64,000 nt of DNA. It comes from Mangifera indica (taxonomy: Eukaryota; Streptophyta; Magnoliopsida; Sapindales; Anacardiaceae). The notes beneath the pieces are model-generated. The model was not told the DNA's origin, made no database searches, and saw only the letters and a list, made by a program, of their open reading frames with translations. Positions 35,567 to 46,418 of this stretch are shown in pieces; within the stretch, counting starts at the first letter, position 1, and every line of letters starts with the position of its first letter. The position numbers were made by a program, and so were the translations under genes. The DNA lies in the NCBI RefSeq assembly GCF_011075055.1, contig NC_058137.1:25157463-25221462 (forward strand), in the 5' to 3' direction.

Positions 35567-36628
35567 GCCAGAAAGCCTTTGCTCGCCTGTAGCTTTACTG
35601 AGTCTTAAATTGGAGGCTATCTCTAGACCCTGCAATCTTGGTAGTAAAGAAACTTGCTGGATACAATATGCCAAGTAACCTTCTACCAGAACCAAGGCTT
35701 TTTACCACTAGGCCCAACATCATTTTCAATTAAGCTGTATTTAGAAAAAAAAAAAATCATTATGAATTATATCCTATTCCTAACATATAGTATTGTTGGA
35801 CCCATTGAAATCTTCTGGGAGTTAAACTTTCTGTAATCTGGCTCTTTTCGTTGAACAAGTGTAAGGTCATCAATTTTAACAAGTAATATTTTTTCCTCTG
35901 AACACTTGTAGGTATAATAAAGCTGCGTGGTGGTTTTGAGAAGACTTTAGCACACATCCCATCCTCTTTAAGCGAAATGTGGGAACCGACCGTTGTCAAT
36001 CTTGCTTACAGAAAGTTGAAGTATGTAGTTAAATTAATTTAAAATTTTCTGGGTTTTATTATATGCCTATCCTTTTTCATGATACACACATTTCCATTCT
36101 AGGGTTGATTGTATAATTGTACTAAAGAACAAAACATACATTTCAGAATGCATCACGAGGCAATTTCCTGTTATGAGAGAGCACTGACGTCGTCAAATAG
36201 AAGCTTGAGCACCTATGCAGGTCTTGCTTACACTTACCATTTGCAGGTATCACGGTTTTGTTTTATTTCCTTGTTCTTGCTCAAGAAGATAGACCTGTAT
36301 AATTATTCTAGAAATCACAATTTTAGAATTTTTACATGGCTTTTAATGTTTATTTATGATGTAAGTTTAATTATATTCCTTGGCTCTCCCTTGCAGGATA
36401 ATTTTTCTGCTGCCATTACATATTACCATAAGGTAACCTGTGAAGTGCTTATGAACCTCGTTTGCCATGTTCACGCAATGTTGAATCGAAATATCAAATT
36501 CTGAATTTATGATTTTAAATCAGGCTTTGTGGCTGAAGCCAGATGATCAGTTTTGCACAGAGATGTTAAGTTTGGCTCTTGTAGATGAAGGTCGTCATGG
36601 CATTGAACCCAAAATTGAATTTCACTGA
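35567..36628 (+). pseudogene. APC6 3' fragment D (exons 13-16, frameshifted)
   Basis: Exon equivalents are 35912-36020, 36147-36246, 36397-36432 and 36524-36628. Exon 13 has one extra T (GTGGTTTTGAG) and has lost six bases encoding part of AHA before AYRK. Intron 15 is shortened by about 60 bases. The frameshift confirms that it is non-functional. Confidence 0.9.
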
Positions 36629-37166
36629 ACTGAGGTCCATATTTAATGATTTTGATAATATTATTTTCCATCATGTAATGTGTATGTAATCTATTATTCT
36701 CATGCTTGTAACAATTTTTTTGATTTTCACTAAATGATAAGGGGCCTGGTGCTTGATTTGTTGAAATCTCAGAGCTGAGGAGTTGCTGTAATTTCTAGCC
36801 TTGTATTTAGGGCCAGACTCGAGCTAAATTAGTTTGGCTTGAGTTATTGTTTAGCTTGATTCGAGTTAGAGTTTCAATTTGATAGTTTAGTTCGAGTTCA
36901 ATTCAAATACAATTATGGTGAATTAACGTTAATAATATTTCATAACTTAACCAATACAATATCACTATAACTTCATATAATAAATTACAGAGTGAAACAC
37001 TGTCAAACTTCAAATTAGGAAACAAACTGATGATGAGATGGAGAGACAATCAAGAAGATTACACCCAATGTACTAATTTGATTCAAACTCGATTGAGTCT
37101 AGACATCAATTTATTCAAATTTACTGAATTTAAAGAGAAATCACTGAAGGTTTTACCTTTTTGGGA

Positions 37167-38249
37167 TTATTTCTTGAAGGACAAACCTGAACCGCATAGC
37201 TTTTCTTCAAGTATCTTCTCCAAGCGATCCGACATTGAAGATGTTAAATAATTTCTCCAATCTCCCACAATACCTTTCCTGAAAAACGCTTCATTTCTAA
37301 ATCCAAATTTACTGTATTTACCATTCTTGTTCACCTCTAAATTTTTCAGATTATCAAAACTACAAATCTTTGATATTTCTTTTACCACTCCTTGCGTCTC
37401 TTCAACTTGACTGAAAGCACATCCTAAGAAATTGGCCAAATTCTTGATATTAAATATGATGTTCTCTTGCATGTCTTCATATTTCAGAAAGAGCACCTTT
37501 TCTGGGTTCTCTTGACTGGCCTTCCAGTACCCCAACACATGTTCCCAAACGGGGCCATAGAATTGGACTCCATTGCAAATCTTCTCGAAGGCTTCCTCAA
37601 TTGAAACCAGATTCATGTTTTGGTCTTGCAATGAAGACAAGAATTTCCAATGGGAGATGAATTGATCCAAAGGATTTCTGGCTACATAAACAATGCGGCA
37701 ACCAGAATTCAAGATGGAATTGGGTAATGAAGCATATGGGAGATGGGTGGCCAAAATCCTTGGCTTTGGAATGTCTTCAAGATTAGGAGATTGATTTTTC
37801 CAATAAAGATTACGCTCCAAGAAAGGAACAAGTTGATGAGGAGTGGTGGTGAGCAAGGGGCTATTTTGTAGAGGAAAACGAGTACGGTTGACAATGGTGA
37901 AAGCGAGGGCTTTTAACCAAGTGGTGCCTGATTTCGGAAAGCTGGTTAATATTATGTCACCGTCTTCTGCTTGGAAGTGTCTCTGAAAGGAGATTATGGC
38001 GGGAATGAGATTTGATTGAGTCCAAAACCTTTGGTATTGATAGATAGGATTTCCATACCAGTCTTTCTCTCTTGGAAGGTTCAAGAGTAGATGTTGAATC
38101 TCATTGCTTAGCTCTCCTGTTGCAGCAGAGGTCTCCATGGACACTTTTTGGAATGCAGGGATAAAGAGGTAAGAGTCGGATTCGGAGATATGCATCATTT
38201 TAGGCCATACGTTATTTAATTCTGTGGCGAGACAGGGGACCCTCTCCAT
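37167..38249 (-). CDS. Cytosolic sulfotransferase, copy 4 (SOT4)
   Basis: The frame is 360 residues, longer than its neighbours because the in-frame TGA found upstream of MMHIS in SOT1 reads TGG here. The extra MERVPCLATELNNVWPK is therefore probably former 5' UTR. MMHIS is at residue 18 (start at 38198) and METSAA at 38. PKSGTTW is at 105-111, the catalytic His at 169, and YVARNPLDQFIS, KYEDM and RKGIVGDW all follow. It is likely active with PAPS; the acceptor is unknown. The N-terminal segment (LPREKDWYGNPIYQYQRFWTQSN) is shared with the truncated copy at 61000-61632, its closest relative. Confidence 0.92.
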   Translation of the reverse strand: MERVPCLATELNNVWPKMMHISESDSYLFIPAFQKVSMETSAATGELSNEIQHLLLNLPREKDWYGNPIYQYQRFWTQSNLIPAIISFQRHFQAEDGDIILTSFPKSGTTWLKALAFTIVNRTRFPLQNSPLLTTTPHQLVPFLERNLYWKNQSPNLEDIPKPRILATHLPYASLPNSILNSGCRIVYVARNPLDQFISHWKFLSSLQDQNMNLVSIEEAFEKICNGVQFYGPVWEHVLGYWKASQENPEKVLFLKYEDMQENIIFNIKNLANFLGCAFSQVEETQGVVKEISKICSFDNLKNLEVNKNGKYSKFGFRNEAFFRKGIVGDWRNYLTSSMSDRLEKILEEKLCGSGLSFKK

Positions 38250-39249
38250 TATTAAAGAGTGTTTGTCTCTTTCTTCTTCTTATTTGAGAAATGTGTAACA
38301 ATTTGTTCATTTTGCAGAAGAAAAGCTTAAAAGTTGTCGGCATTAGCATTGAGTGGTTCTGGTTCGAAAGTTGCCTGGCCCCTCTTATGGATATTTAGTT
38401 GATCAGTCTATTATATTATATATTTATTTTTTTAATTTTAAATTATTTAATTATTTTATTTTTTTAAACACAATGGATGATCTCATGATTAAAGGGTATT
38501 TAAAAGAGTTCAAAATTACAAAAACTATGACAACAAACCTGTGAAACTAAATAAAAATAAGATTCTTAAGTGTTGATATTCTCTTTCCACACAAGTCAAT
38601 AATACAATAATTAACTACTCCTATATCTAAATAATTATATATATATAAATAAATTATGTATAATTTATTCAAACACAATTTTATTTTTAACTTCAAAGTC
38701 TTTACCAAATTTGTCCAAGTTTAGGGGCATCTGAATTCTCACTAGTTATTGTTTATGAAACTTGTTACCCTAGCTCAGGTTTATATAGATATGTTATCTG
38801 AGAATTAAAATTTCAGCGCTTATAGACTTGTAAAAACTTTTGATATCGTTTACTAATTTGTATCAATAAAACTATGCATACCTATTTTAGGTGTATAAAT
38901 ATGTATATATTTGACATGTATTATCATATAATTAGATGATTTTAAATTAATAATAAAACAACACTTAATCACATGATGACATACATAAGTGTATATTCAT
39001 TTGTATATTTAAAATATATACGTATAATATTACTCAATTTTTATTCACTCTTGCTTAATTTCACCATTCACTTACGCGTGGCTATTCAAAATCCTTGATG
39101 CAATAAAGTGGAATACGAGACATACATGTTTCCTTATTGAATATGCTTGCTCTTATATTTCCGTTGTCCAGTTGATCGTGATGTTTTAGAAGTCTTTAAG
39201 ATAATACAACAGTGATGAAAATAAAGCAACAAAATCTTCGATATAAAAA
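38250..39249. other. Spacer of unit D
   Basis: No gene seen. It is AT-rich, with MITE-like inverted-repeat sequence at about 38.6-39.0 kb as in other units. It closely matches 61633-62689. Confidence 0.5.
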
Positions 39250-39430
39250 TTCCATTATGTTATGTGGATGGCAGCAAACTGGAATCCTGACAGTCTTAAA
39301 CACAGAATGGCAAAGATTAGCCTCGGCGCCACTATCCATTTTATTTGGCTGGAGAGGAACAAAAGGGTGTTCGCCAATGAATCAAATAATCACCAAGTGA
39401 TAATAAAAAAAAGATCAAAGCAACTGTCGG
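39250..39430 (+). mobile_element. LINE 3'-end remnant, cut short
   Basis: It matches the start of the LINE-like frame in other units (TGTGGATGGCAGCAAACTGG...) but is cut at CAACTGTC, where other copies continue AGAGACCGAGCCAC. The rest of the LINE tail is replaced by unrelated DNA. The same cut occurs at 62880. Confidence 0.5.
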
Positions 39431-39783
39431 ATACTGTGTAGGATTTGGTAGGAAAATTACAATTTTTAGATTATGTTTACATCATATGTAACAATAGTAA
39501 TATAAAATTTACATGTTGTTTCAAGAAATAAAGTATAGAAACATGTAAACTATCTTGTATCTTGTAATTTAATTTGAAGTTAGGAAGCTTGAATCACTAA
39601 AATAAGTGATCTTTTGGCTTGCACCTTTCAAGGAAGAAAAATGGATGTTTTTCCCGGCAAAAAGAAGAAGAAAAAAAAATCTCTATATTTTCTTCTTTTT
39701 TCTTCTATTTATTGAACTTAAACTTGATATTTATCAAGTTAAATCATATGTCTATTTTCCATTAGTTGATAATTAAAAGTAAG
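39431..39783. other. Unidentified replacement DNA
   Basis: AT-rich and absent from units B and C, but present at 62881-63236. It contains an AACTTGATATTTATCAAGTT palindrome. No gene seen. Confidence 0.45.
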
Positions 39784-40262
39784 GGAAAAGGACTATTTCC
39801 CACCCATTTTTTAGCCTCATCTCAAACGTATACCCACGTCTGATGAAAAACTCAAACACCTACTCAAAGTTTAATCTATTTGCACCCACCTACATATTTT
39901 ATATTAGATTAAGGGGTAAATTCGTTATTTTATCAATAATATTAAATAATTAAAATTTTATCTTATTTTCCCCTCTTTAATTTAAAAAACTAATATTTGC
40001 CTCTTGAATTAAGTTTTAAAAAATTCACTTTTTCCCTCTGAAATACAACCACTTTTTTCAGCGACGACAGAAAAGTTTTTATCCAGAGGTCGGCCACCTC
40101 TGGGTGACCGTCGTCCAAATCTTTGGATGATGAATTGTCGTCCGTTCTAGATGACGTTTCCTCGTCTATTTTGGACGATGTTTTGTCGTCCAAAGAATAG
40201 ACAACGAAATATCGTCCAGAATGGATGAAGCGTCGTCCGGTGAAGCTCAACGAGCATTGTCC
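39784..40262. mobile_element. Mutator-like element fragment, right end missing
   Basis: It starts GGAAAAGGACTATTTCCCACCC, close to the terminal repeat of the 28966 element. It continues with a similar layout (AAACTCAAACACC, a GTTATTTTATCAATAATATTAAA stretch) into a GTCGTCCA-rich centre. It stops at CATAACTAG, joined directly to spacer sequence ACCGATTTTTC, so one terminal inverted repeat is lost. A short minus-strand frame across the GTCGTC repeats is probably not a gene. Confidence 0.55.
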
Positions 40263-41845
40263 ATAACTAGACCGATTTTTCTTTCAATTCAAAGAAAATT
40301 TGAAACTGAAATCAAACAGATTTTATATAAAAATTAATCGATAACTTAACCAAATTTTTAGTTACTCAGTTTCTAAATTATATAAAAAAATTTATTATAA
40401 AAGTTAAATAAAAAATTATAACCTTGGTAAAGGAGATTGCCGGATATTGTCCGACATCAAATAAAGTGTAAAAGAGAAAAGTCGATTCAAATGAGTTTAA
40501 ATTTGATTCAATGAAATAAAGACAAGAAAAAAAAAAAAAACAGAAATTGTGGTGAGCGTCGTTGGAAGAGATAAGAATCTTTGCCCGCGGAGTCAGATAG
40601 GAAGAGGCGAGAGAGTCTTTATCGACAGTGTGAAAGAATGCAAGAAGCAATAGACACCATGCGTTGAAGTAAGACAAAAGTAGAGGAACGACGGTAATTG
40701 TAGCAGAATAAAAGAGCAGCCATTGAAAATTTTGAATTCCTAAACGCTTGCCCACAAAATTAACCTTTTCAAATTTTGCATTTAATATTTCTGAATGAGA
40801 ATTTAATGCAACGCCAACTTTTTCATTGATAGATTTTTTTAAATTTTTATGTAATTTAATAAATATTTATACCAAAATAATTTTTTATTATATACTTAAT
40901 TTAAAAATTGGTTCGGCTCGGATAATCAATTTTTAAATTTAAATAAACCAAAAACTAAATCAAAAGTTTGGTTTTACAGTTATCTTATTATTTAGATCGA
41001 ATTGCAGTTTGAATATCGATTCGGTTTGATTTTTTGATAATTTTGAATACCCCTAACCTAAAGGTCTTTTATCATGGTCTTTTATATTCCTGCTTGCGAG
41101 TATTCTCCTTTAAGAGAGTCAAGTTCATCTCGTTGTAGATGAGAGAACATGCTCAAGACCTGCAAGCAAAACAAAGTAGAAATAATAATCACATCAATAC
41201 TCAAACAAATGCATAAACGCTAGACACATTATCTTGATGCCATCATCAACAGGCCTTTTTTAACTTCACAGACACCACCATTCCGCAGAACTTCAACCAA
41301 TTACTCTTGAAACACACTCCATCACGTTCACAATAGTGAAGTTGGAAGGCAACTCAACGTTGTCCTTTATATCCAAAGATCGAGAAGAGCAGGAAAGATG
41401 AAGGAAGCAAGCTTTGTCTACACCCTGCAGGAAAGTACTCATCATCTCGCAATCTCTTTTCTGGAGGTCCCATTGACCACTTTCCCTCTTCAAGCTTCAA
41501 TGGAAGCTTCTTGCCCATCTAACCATTCATTTTCAATTCTAACTCGGTATATCCTCCGGTGATCTGCTTTCAGCCACTAATACCAGCCCGGTTAGACGTT
41601 CAGTTTTATCTGTCCTGCATAATGCTGCTTTTCCCTTTCATTTTCTCTCATCTTCCCCTTAACACCCTCTTTCGTTATAGAAGGAACAATTGATCAGTGC
41701 AAACTACCGGCTTCATTTTCAAACACTATGAAAGCTTTTACAATGAGTTGCAATGGGACAGCTGAGAGGGTGTGAAATCGATGTGTTTTGCTGCAGTACA
41801 ATGATACATCATAGTAAAGTCTATGAACTATAACATAAAACTTGT
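40263..41845. repeat. Unidentified repeated spacer, unit D copy
   Basis: This is paralogous to the 3' two-thirds of 25207-27537, starting at ACCGATTTTTCTTTCAATTC. The minus-strand patch near 41293-41493 (KACFLHLSCSSRSLDIKDN) is present. A deletion removes the CCCCAAAACAACTACATTC stretch seen in other units. No intact gene. Confidence 0.4.
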
Positions 41846-42239
41846 AAGCCAGAAAGCCTTTGTTCGCCTGTAGCTTTCCTGAGTCTTAAATTGGAGGCTA
41901 TCTCTAGACCCTGCAATCTTGGTAGTAAAGAAACTTGCTGGATACAATATGCCAAGTAACCTTCTACCAGAACGAAGGCCTTTTACCACTAGGCCCAACA
42001 TCATTTTCAATTAACCTGTATTTAGAAAAAAAAAAAAATCATTTTGAATTATATCCTATTCCTAACAAATAGTACTGTTGGAGCCATTGAAATCTTCTGG
42101 GAATTAAACTTTTGTAATCTGGCTCTTTTCGTTGAACCAGTGTAAGGTCATCAATTTTAACAAGTAATGTTTTTTCATCTGAACACTTGTAGGTATAATA
42201 AAGCTGTGTGGTGGTTTGAGAAGACTTTGGCACACATCC
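41846..42239 (+). pseudogene. APC6 3' fragment E, cut within exon 13
   Basis: Homology starts in intron 12 and enters the exon 13 equivalent at 42193. It stops after GCACACATCC (residues about TLAHI), where the inverted LTR begins. There is no sulfotransferase in this unit; the break removed the rest of it. Confidence 0.9.
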
Positions 42240-43233
42240 TGGTACGTGCTGTCGTTGACACCCAAATTAAATCCTAAATTCCTGTAACAAAAATGTAGTA
42301 AAGGAAAGTAGGGATCGATCCCTCGAAGAGCCTTGATTAGTACGTCGTTACAAATAATCGAAACAAAGAAATAAAAAGGGGGGTTTTGAACTGAATGCAA
42401 ATTATAATGAAAACAATAAATAAAAATTCAGAAAAGTAATCTAAAAGGAATAAATTGATTTAACAAACCTTGGTCTTCGGTCACATCCACCATTGGAACT
42501 ACGATTGATCATCGAAACAAAATATCAAATTAATTAATTGAATATTCGTTGTGATATTAAATTTACCTGTCATTCCTTACGATTAGTTAACCAAAAACAT
42601 GTATTCCAATTAACCCTTATTGATTAATAATTCGGATACGATCTCGAATTTAATTAAACAATAGCATTACGAATTAGAAAGACCAACGAAGCAAGACAAC
42701 ACAAGCGTACGACGTTGCATTTAGAAATAGCATTACGAATTACGAATTAGAAATGCAACGTCGTACGCTTGTGTTGTCTTGCTTCGTTGGTCTTTCTAAT
42801 TCGTAATGCTATTGTTTAATTAAATTCGAGATCGTATCCGAATTATTAATCAATAAGGGTTAATTGGAATACATGTTTTTGGTTAACTAATCGTAAGGAA
42901 TGACAGGTAAATTTAATATCACAACGAATATTCAATTAATTAATTTGATATTTTGTTTCGATGATCAATCGTAGTTCCAATGGTGGATGTGACCGAAGAC
43001 CAAGGTTTGTTAAATCAATTTATTCCTTTTAGATTACTTTTCTGAATTTTTATTTATTGTTTTCATTATAATTTGCATTCAGTTCAAAACCCCCCTTTTT
43101 ATTTCTTTGTTTCGATTATTTGTAACGACGTACTAATCAAGGCTCTTCGAGGGATCGATCCCTACTTTCCTTTACTACATTTTTGTTACAGGAATTTAGG
43201 ATTTAATTTGGGTGTCAACGACAGCACGTACCA
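42240..43233. repeat. Perfect-looking inverted repeat of LTR sequence, 483-base arms
   Basis: Left arm 42240-42722 and right arm 42751-43233 are reverse complements as far as I could read them, around a 28-base spacer of GCATTACGAATTACGAATTAG type. The right arm ends GTACCA, followed at once by AATTT and a primer binding site, so the arms are the 3' part of an LTR. The left arm is the same LTR segment inverted. Its outer edge abuts APC6 exon 13 sequence. Short open frames appear in both arms as mirror copies and are not genes. Confidence 0.93.
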
Positions 43234-43238
43234 AATTT

Positions 43239-43256
43239 TGGCGCCGTTGCCGGGGA
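43239..43256 (+). other. Retrotransposon primer binding site, tRNA-Asp type
   Basis: TGGCGCCGTTGCCGGGGA is complementary to the 3' end of plant tRNA-Asp (…CCCCGGCAACGGCGCCA). It lies five bases after the LTR end CA. This site is typical of Athila/Tat-type Ty3-gypsy elements. Confidence 0.85.
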
Positions 43257-43269
43257 GTTTTTAATTTGT

Positions 43270-43594
43270 ATGTTCGTTACGCGATCTTTGAAACAAGCTA
43301 GTTTACAGTTTGATCCAGAAATTGAAAAGACTGCAAAAGGGCTGAGAAAAGAAGCGAAAAGGAGACTGCAAGCACACAAATCAGTGCACGAAACAGAGGA
43401 AAACATGGCTGAAAATCAGACTTTACGAGAGCTTGCTGCTCCAAATTTAAATCAACAACCACACTGCATTACTTTTCCGAATTTAGATGTTAATGCCACC
43501 TTCGAATTAAAATCTGGACTAATTCATCTTTTACCTATTTTTCGTGGTTCTGCAGGTGAAGATCCTCATAAACATTTAAAGGAATTATTTTTCG
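43270..43594 (+). pseudogene. Truncated gag start of a Ty3-gypsy retrotransposon
   Basis: From ATG at 43270 the frame encodes MFVTRSLKQASLQFDPEIEK..., with LRELAAPNLNQQPHCITFP, FELKSGLIHLLPIFRG and AGEDPHKHLKE. That is the N-terminal gag region of plant Ty3-gypsy elements just before the retrotransposon gag domain. It is cut after KHLKE, where the sequence switches to APC6 intron 10 at GTGGTTTTCC. The open frame runs on to 43767, but only through intron sequence. No protease, RT or integrase is present. Confidence 0.88.
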
Positions 43595-45883
43595 TGGTTT
43601 TCCAGATCTTACTTCTCTTGATCTTATTCAATTCTAAATTTATTGAAGAACATTTTGATGTGTGTAATTATGTGGGTACAATATGTTTTGATTGTTCGAG
43701 TTTGAATAATGCCTCAATTAATTCTTTAAGTTCTGGAATTGGGTTATCTGACAAGATTGATATATAATAATTACTTCCATCCGAATATTGATGTATAATG
43801 ATTAACACCATGTGAATGTCATTGTTCAGCTGTGTTTTTCACACACATTTTTTCCCGACCAGGCAGTTATATGTTTATGTCTCAAAGTCGTCTTCATATT
43901 GGTAACAATTATATTGTCATGAGCATCCATTACACCACCTTACTCTTGCCATACTCTTCATGTCCCCCCATGTTCGCCTCCTTGTCACATCTTTGGTTAT
44001 TAGCTCTCTTATGGGGGGCAGCCTAGCAGGGCCTTTTAGCAATAAGTTGCTGTACAAGTTATAGAACCTTCTGATCAAATCTGTTGTTGGGCATCTTAAC
44101 TATAAAGTGCATTTTGGGCTTTCACTTATTTTATTTTATTTTTGTACATGGCTTATGCTCCTTTGATGTTCTTGATAAATGGATTATAATTGTAATTTTT
44201 TTTCTTTCAATATTGGCATTTGGAATTGCTACATTCCTTTGTAGTTTTCTTTTTGGAATCAAAGAAATCTTGAGTAGTCTTTTGGTCATTAATATCCAGT
44301 GTTTTGTTAATTATTTGCTTGATGATGCATTGCATTGGATTGCAATATGAGAGTACTCTTATTATTATGAATTGTTTTTTTACAGGTTGAATGTTGATAT
44401 TCTCTTATTCCAGGTGCCATTTACCAACTTTATACATTGGGATGGAATACATGCGAACTCACAGCTTTAAGCTTGCCGAGCAGGTGCTTTATCATCTTGT
44501 AAACCATAGGCAATTTTCCATTTTGTTATCTTCAGATTTTGATTACCCTGTCCATTTCCAGTTTTTTATGCAGGCAAAGACCATATGCCCTTCAGATCCA
44601 CTCGTATATAATGAACTTGGGGTTGTTGCTTATCATATGAAGGAGTAAGGATTTTTTTTTTTTTCAATTGAATTTATCTTGCTGTTTATGCTGTTTATCC
44701 CCCTTATGAATCAGCCCTTGAACAAAATTGTGTCTGTATAAAATTTACCCCATACTTATCTTTTATTATGAAACCCAGAAAGCCTTTGTTTGCCTGTAGC
44801 TTTCCTGAGTCTTAAATTGGAAGCTATCTCTAGACTCTACAATCTTGGCAGTAAAGAAACTTGCTGGATACAATATGCGAAGTAACTTTTTATCAGAACC
44901 AAGGCTTTTTACCACTAGGCCCACCATCATTTCCAATTAAGCTGTATTTATAAAAAAAATCATTATGAATTATATCCTATTCCTAACATATAGTATTGTT
45001 GGAGCCATTGAAATCTTCTGGGAATTAAACTTTCTGTAATCTGGCTCTTTTCGTTGAACAAGTGTAAGGTCATCAATTTTAACAAGTGATGTTTTTTCAT
45101 CTGAACACTTGTAGGTATAATAAAGCTGTGTGGTGGTTTGAGAAGACTTTGGCGCACATTCCATCCTCTTTAAGCGAAATGTGGGAACCTACTGTTGTCA
45201 ATCTTGCTCATGCTTACAGAAAATTGAAGTATGTAGTTAAATTAATTTAAAATTTTCTGGGTTTTATTATATGCCTATCCTTTTGCATGATATATACGTT
45301 TCCATTCTAGGGATTCATTGTATAATTGTACTAAAAAACAAAACATATATTTCAGAATGTATCACGAGGCAATTTCCTGTTATGAGAGAGCACTGACGTT
45401 GTCAAATAGAAGCTTGAGCACCTATGCAGGTCTTGCTTACACTTACCATTTGCAGGTATCATGGTTTTTTTATTTCCTTTTTCTTGCTCAAGAAGTTAGA
45501 CCTGTATAATTATTCTAGAAATCCCAATTTTAGAATTTTTACATGGCTTTTAATGTTTATCAATGATGGTAAGTTTAATTATATTCCTTGGCTCTCCCTG
45601 GCAGGATAATTTTTCTGCTGCCATTACATATTATCATAAGGTAACCTGTGAAGTGCTTATGAACCTTGTTTGCCATGTTCACGCATTGTTGAATCGAAAT
45701 ATGAAATTCTGAATTTATAATTTTAATATGCTTATGCTTTTTCTTTAATTTGTTTTGTTATGCTAATTTCCAAATCAGGCTTTGTGGCTGAAGCCAGATG
45801 ATCAGTTTTGCACAGAGATGTTAAGTTTGGCTCTTGTAGATGAAGGTCGTCATGGCATTGAACCCAAAATTGAATTTCACTGA
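43595..45883 (+). pseudogene. APC6 3' fragment A' (exons 11-16)
   Basis: This is the longest fragment. It starts in intron 10 directly after the gag remnant. Exon equivalents are 44414-44483, 44562-44644, 45115-45228, 45356-45455, 45605-45640 and 45779-45883, all with intact splice sites and frame. A TAG-to-TAC change in intron 11 opens a run-on frame from exon 11 into exon 12. Exons 1-10 are missing, so at best a C-terminal TPR fragment could be made. Confidence 0.9.
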
Positions 45884-46418
45884 ACTGAGGTTCATATTTA
45901 ATGATTTTGATAATATTATTTTCCATCATGTAATGTGTATGTAATCTATTATTCTCATGCTTGTAACAATTTTTTTGATTTTCACTAAATGATAAGGGCT
46001 CTGGTGCTTGATTTGTTGAAATCTCGGAGCTGAGGAGTTGTAATTTCTGGCCCTGTATTTAGGGGTAGACTTAAGCTAAATTAGTTTGGCTTGAATTAGT
46101 GTTCAACTTGATTCGAGTTAGAGTTTCAGTTTGGTAGTTTAGTTTGAGTTCGATTCAAATACAATTACGGTGAATTAATATGAATAATATTTTATAACTT
46201 GGCCAATACAATATGACTATAACTTTATATAATAAATTACAGAGTGGAACACTGGTACACTTTAAATTAGGAAACAAGTTGATGATGAGATGGAGAGACA
46301 ATCAAGAAGATTACACCTAAAGTACTAATTTGATTCAAACATGATTAAGTCTAGACATCAATTTATTTAAATTTGCTGAATTTAAAAAGAAATCACGGAA
46401 GATTTTACCTTTCTGGGA

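Noticed and set aside
39990..40250. Minus-strand Ser/Asp-rich protein across GTCGTC repeats
   Set aside because: It is a translation of a repetitive Mutator-like element centre; not a gene.
42104..43264. Paired protein genes MHSVQNPPFYFF... on both strands
   Set aside because: They are mirror copies within the LTR palindrome.
43270..43767. A 165-codon gag protein
   Set aside because: Only the first roughly 108 codons are gag; the rest is APC6 intron 10 read through after the breakpoint.
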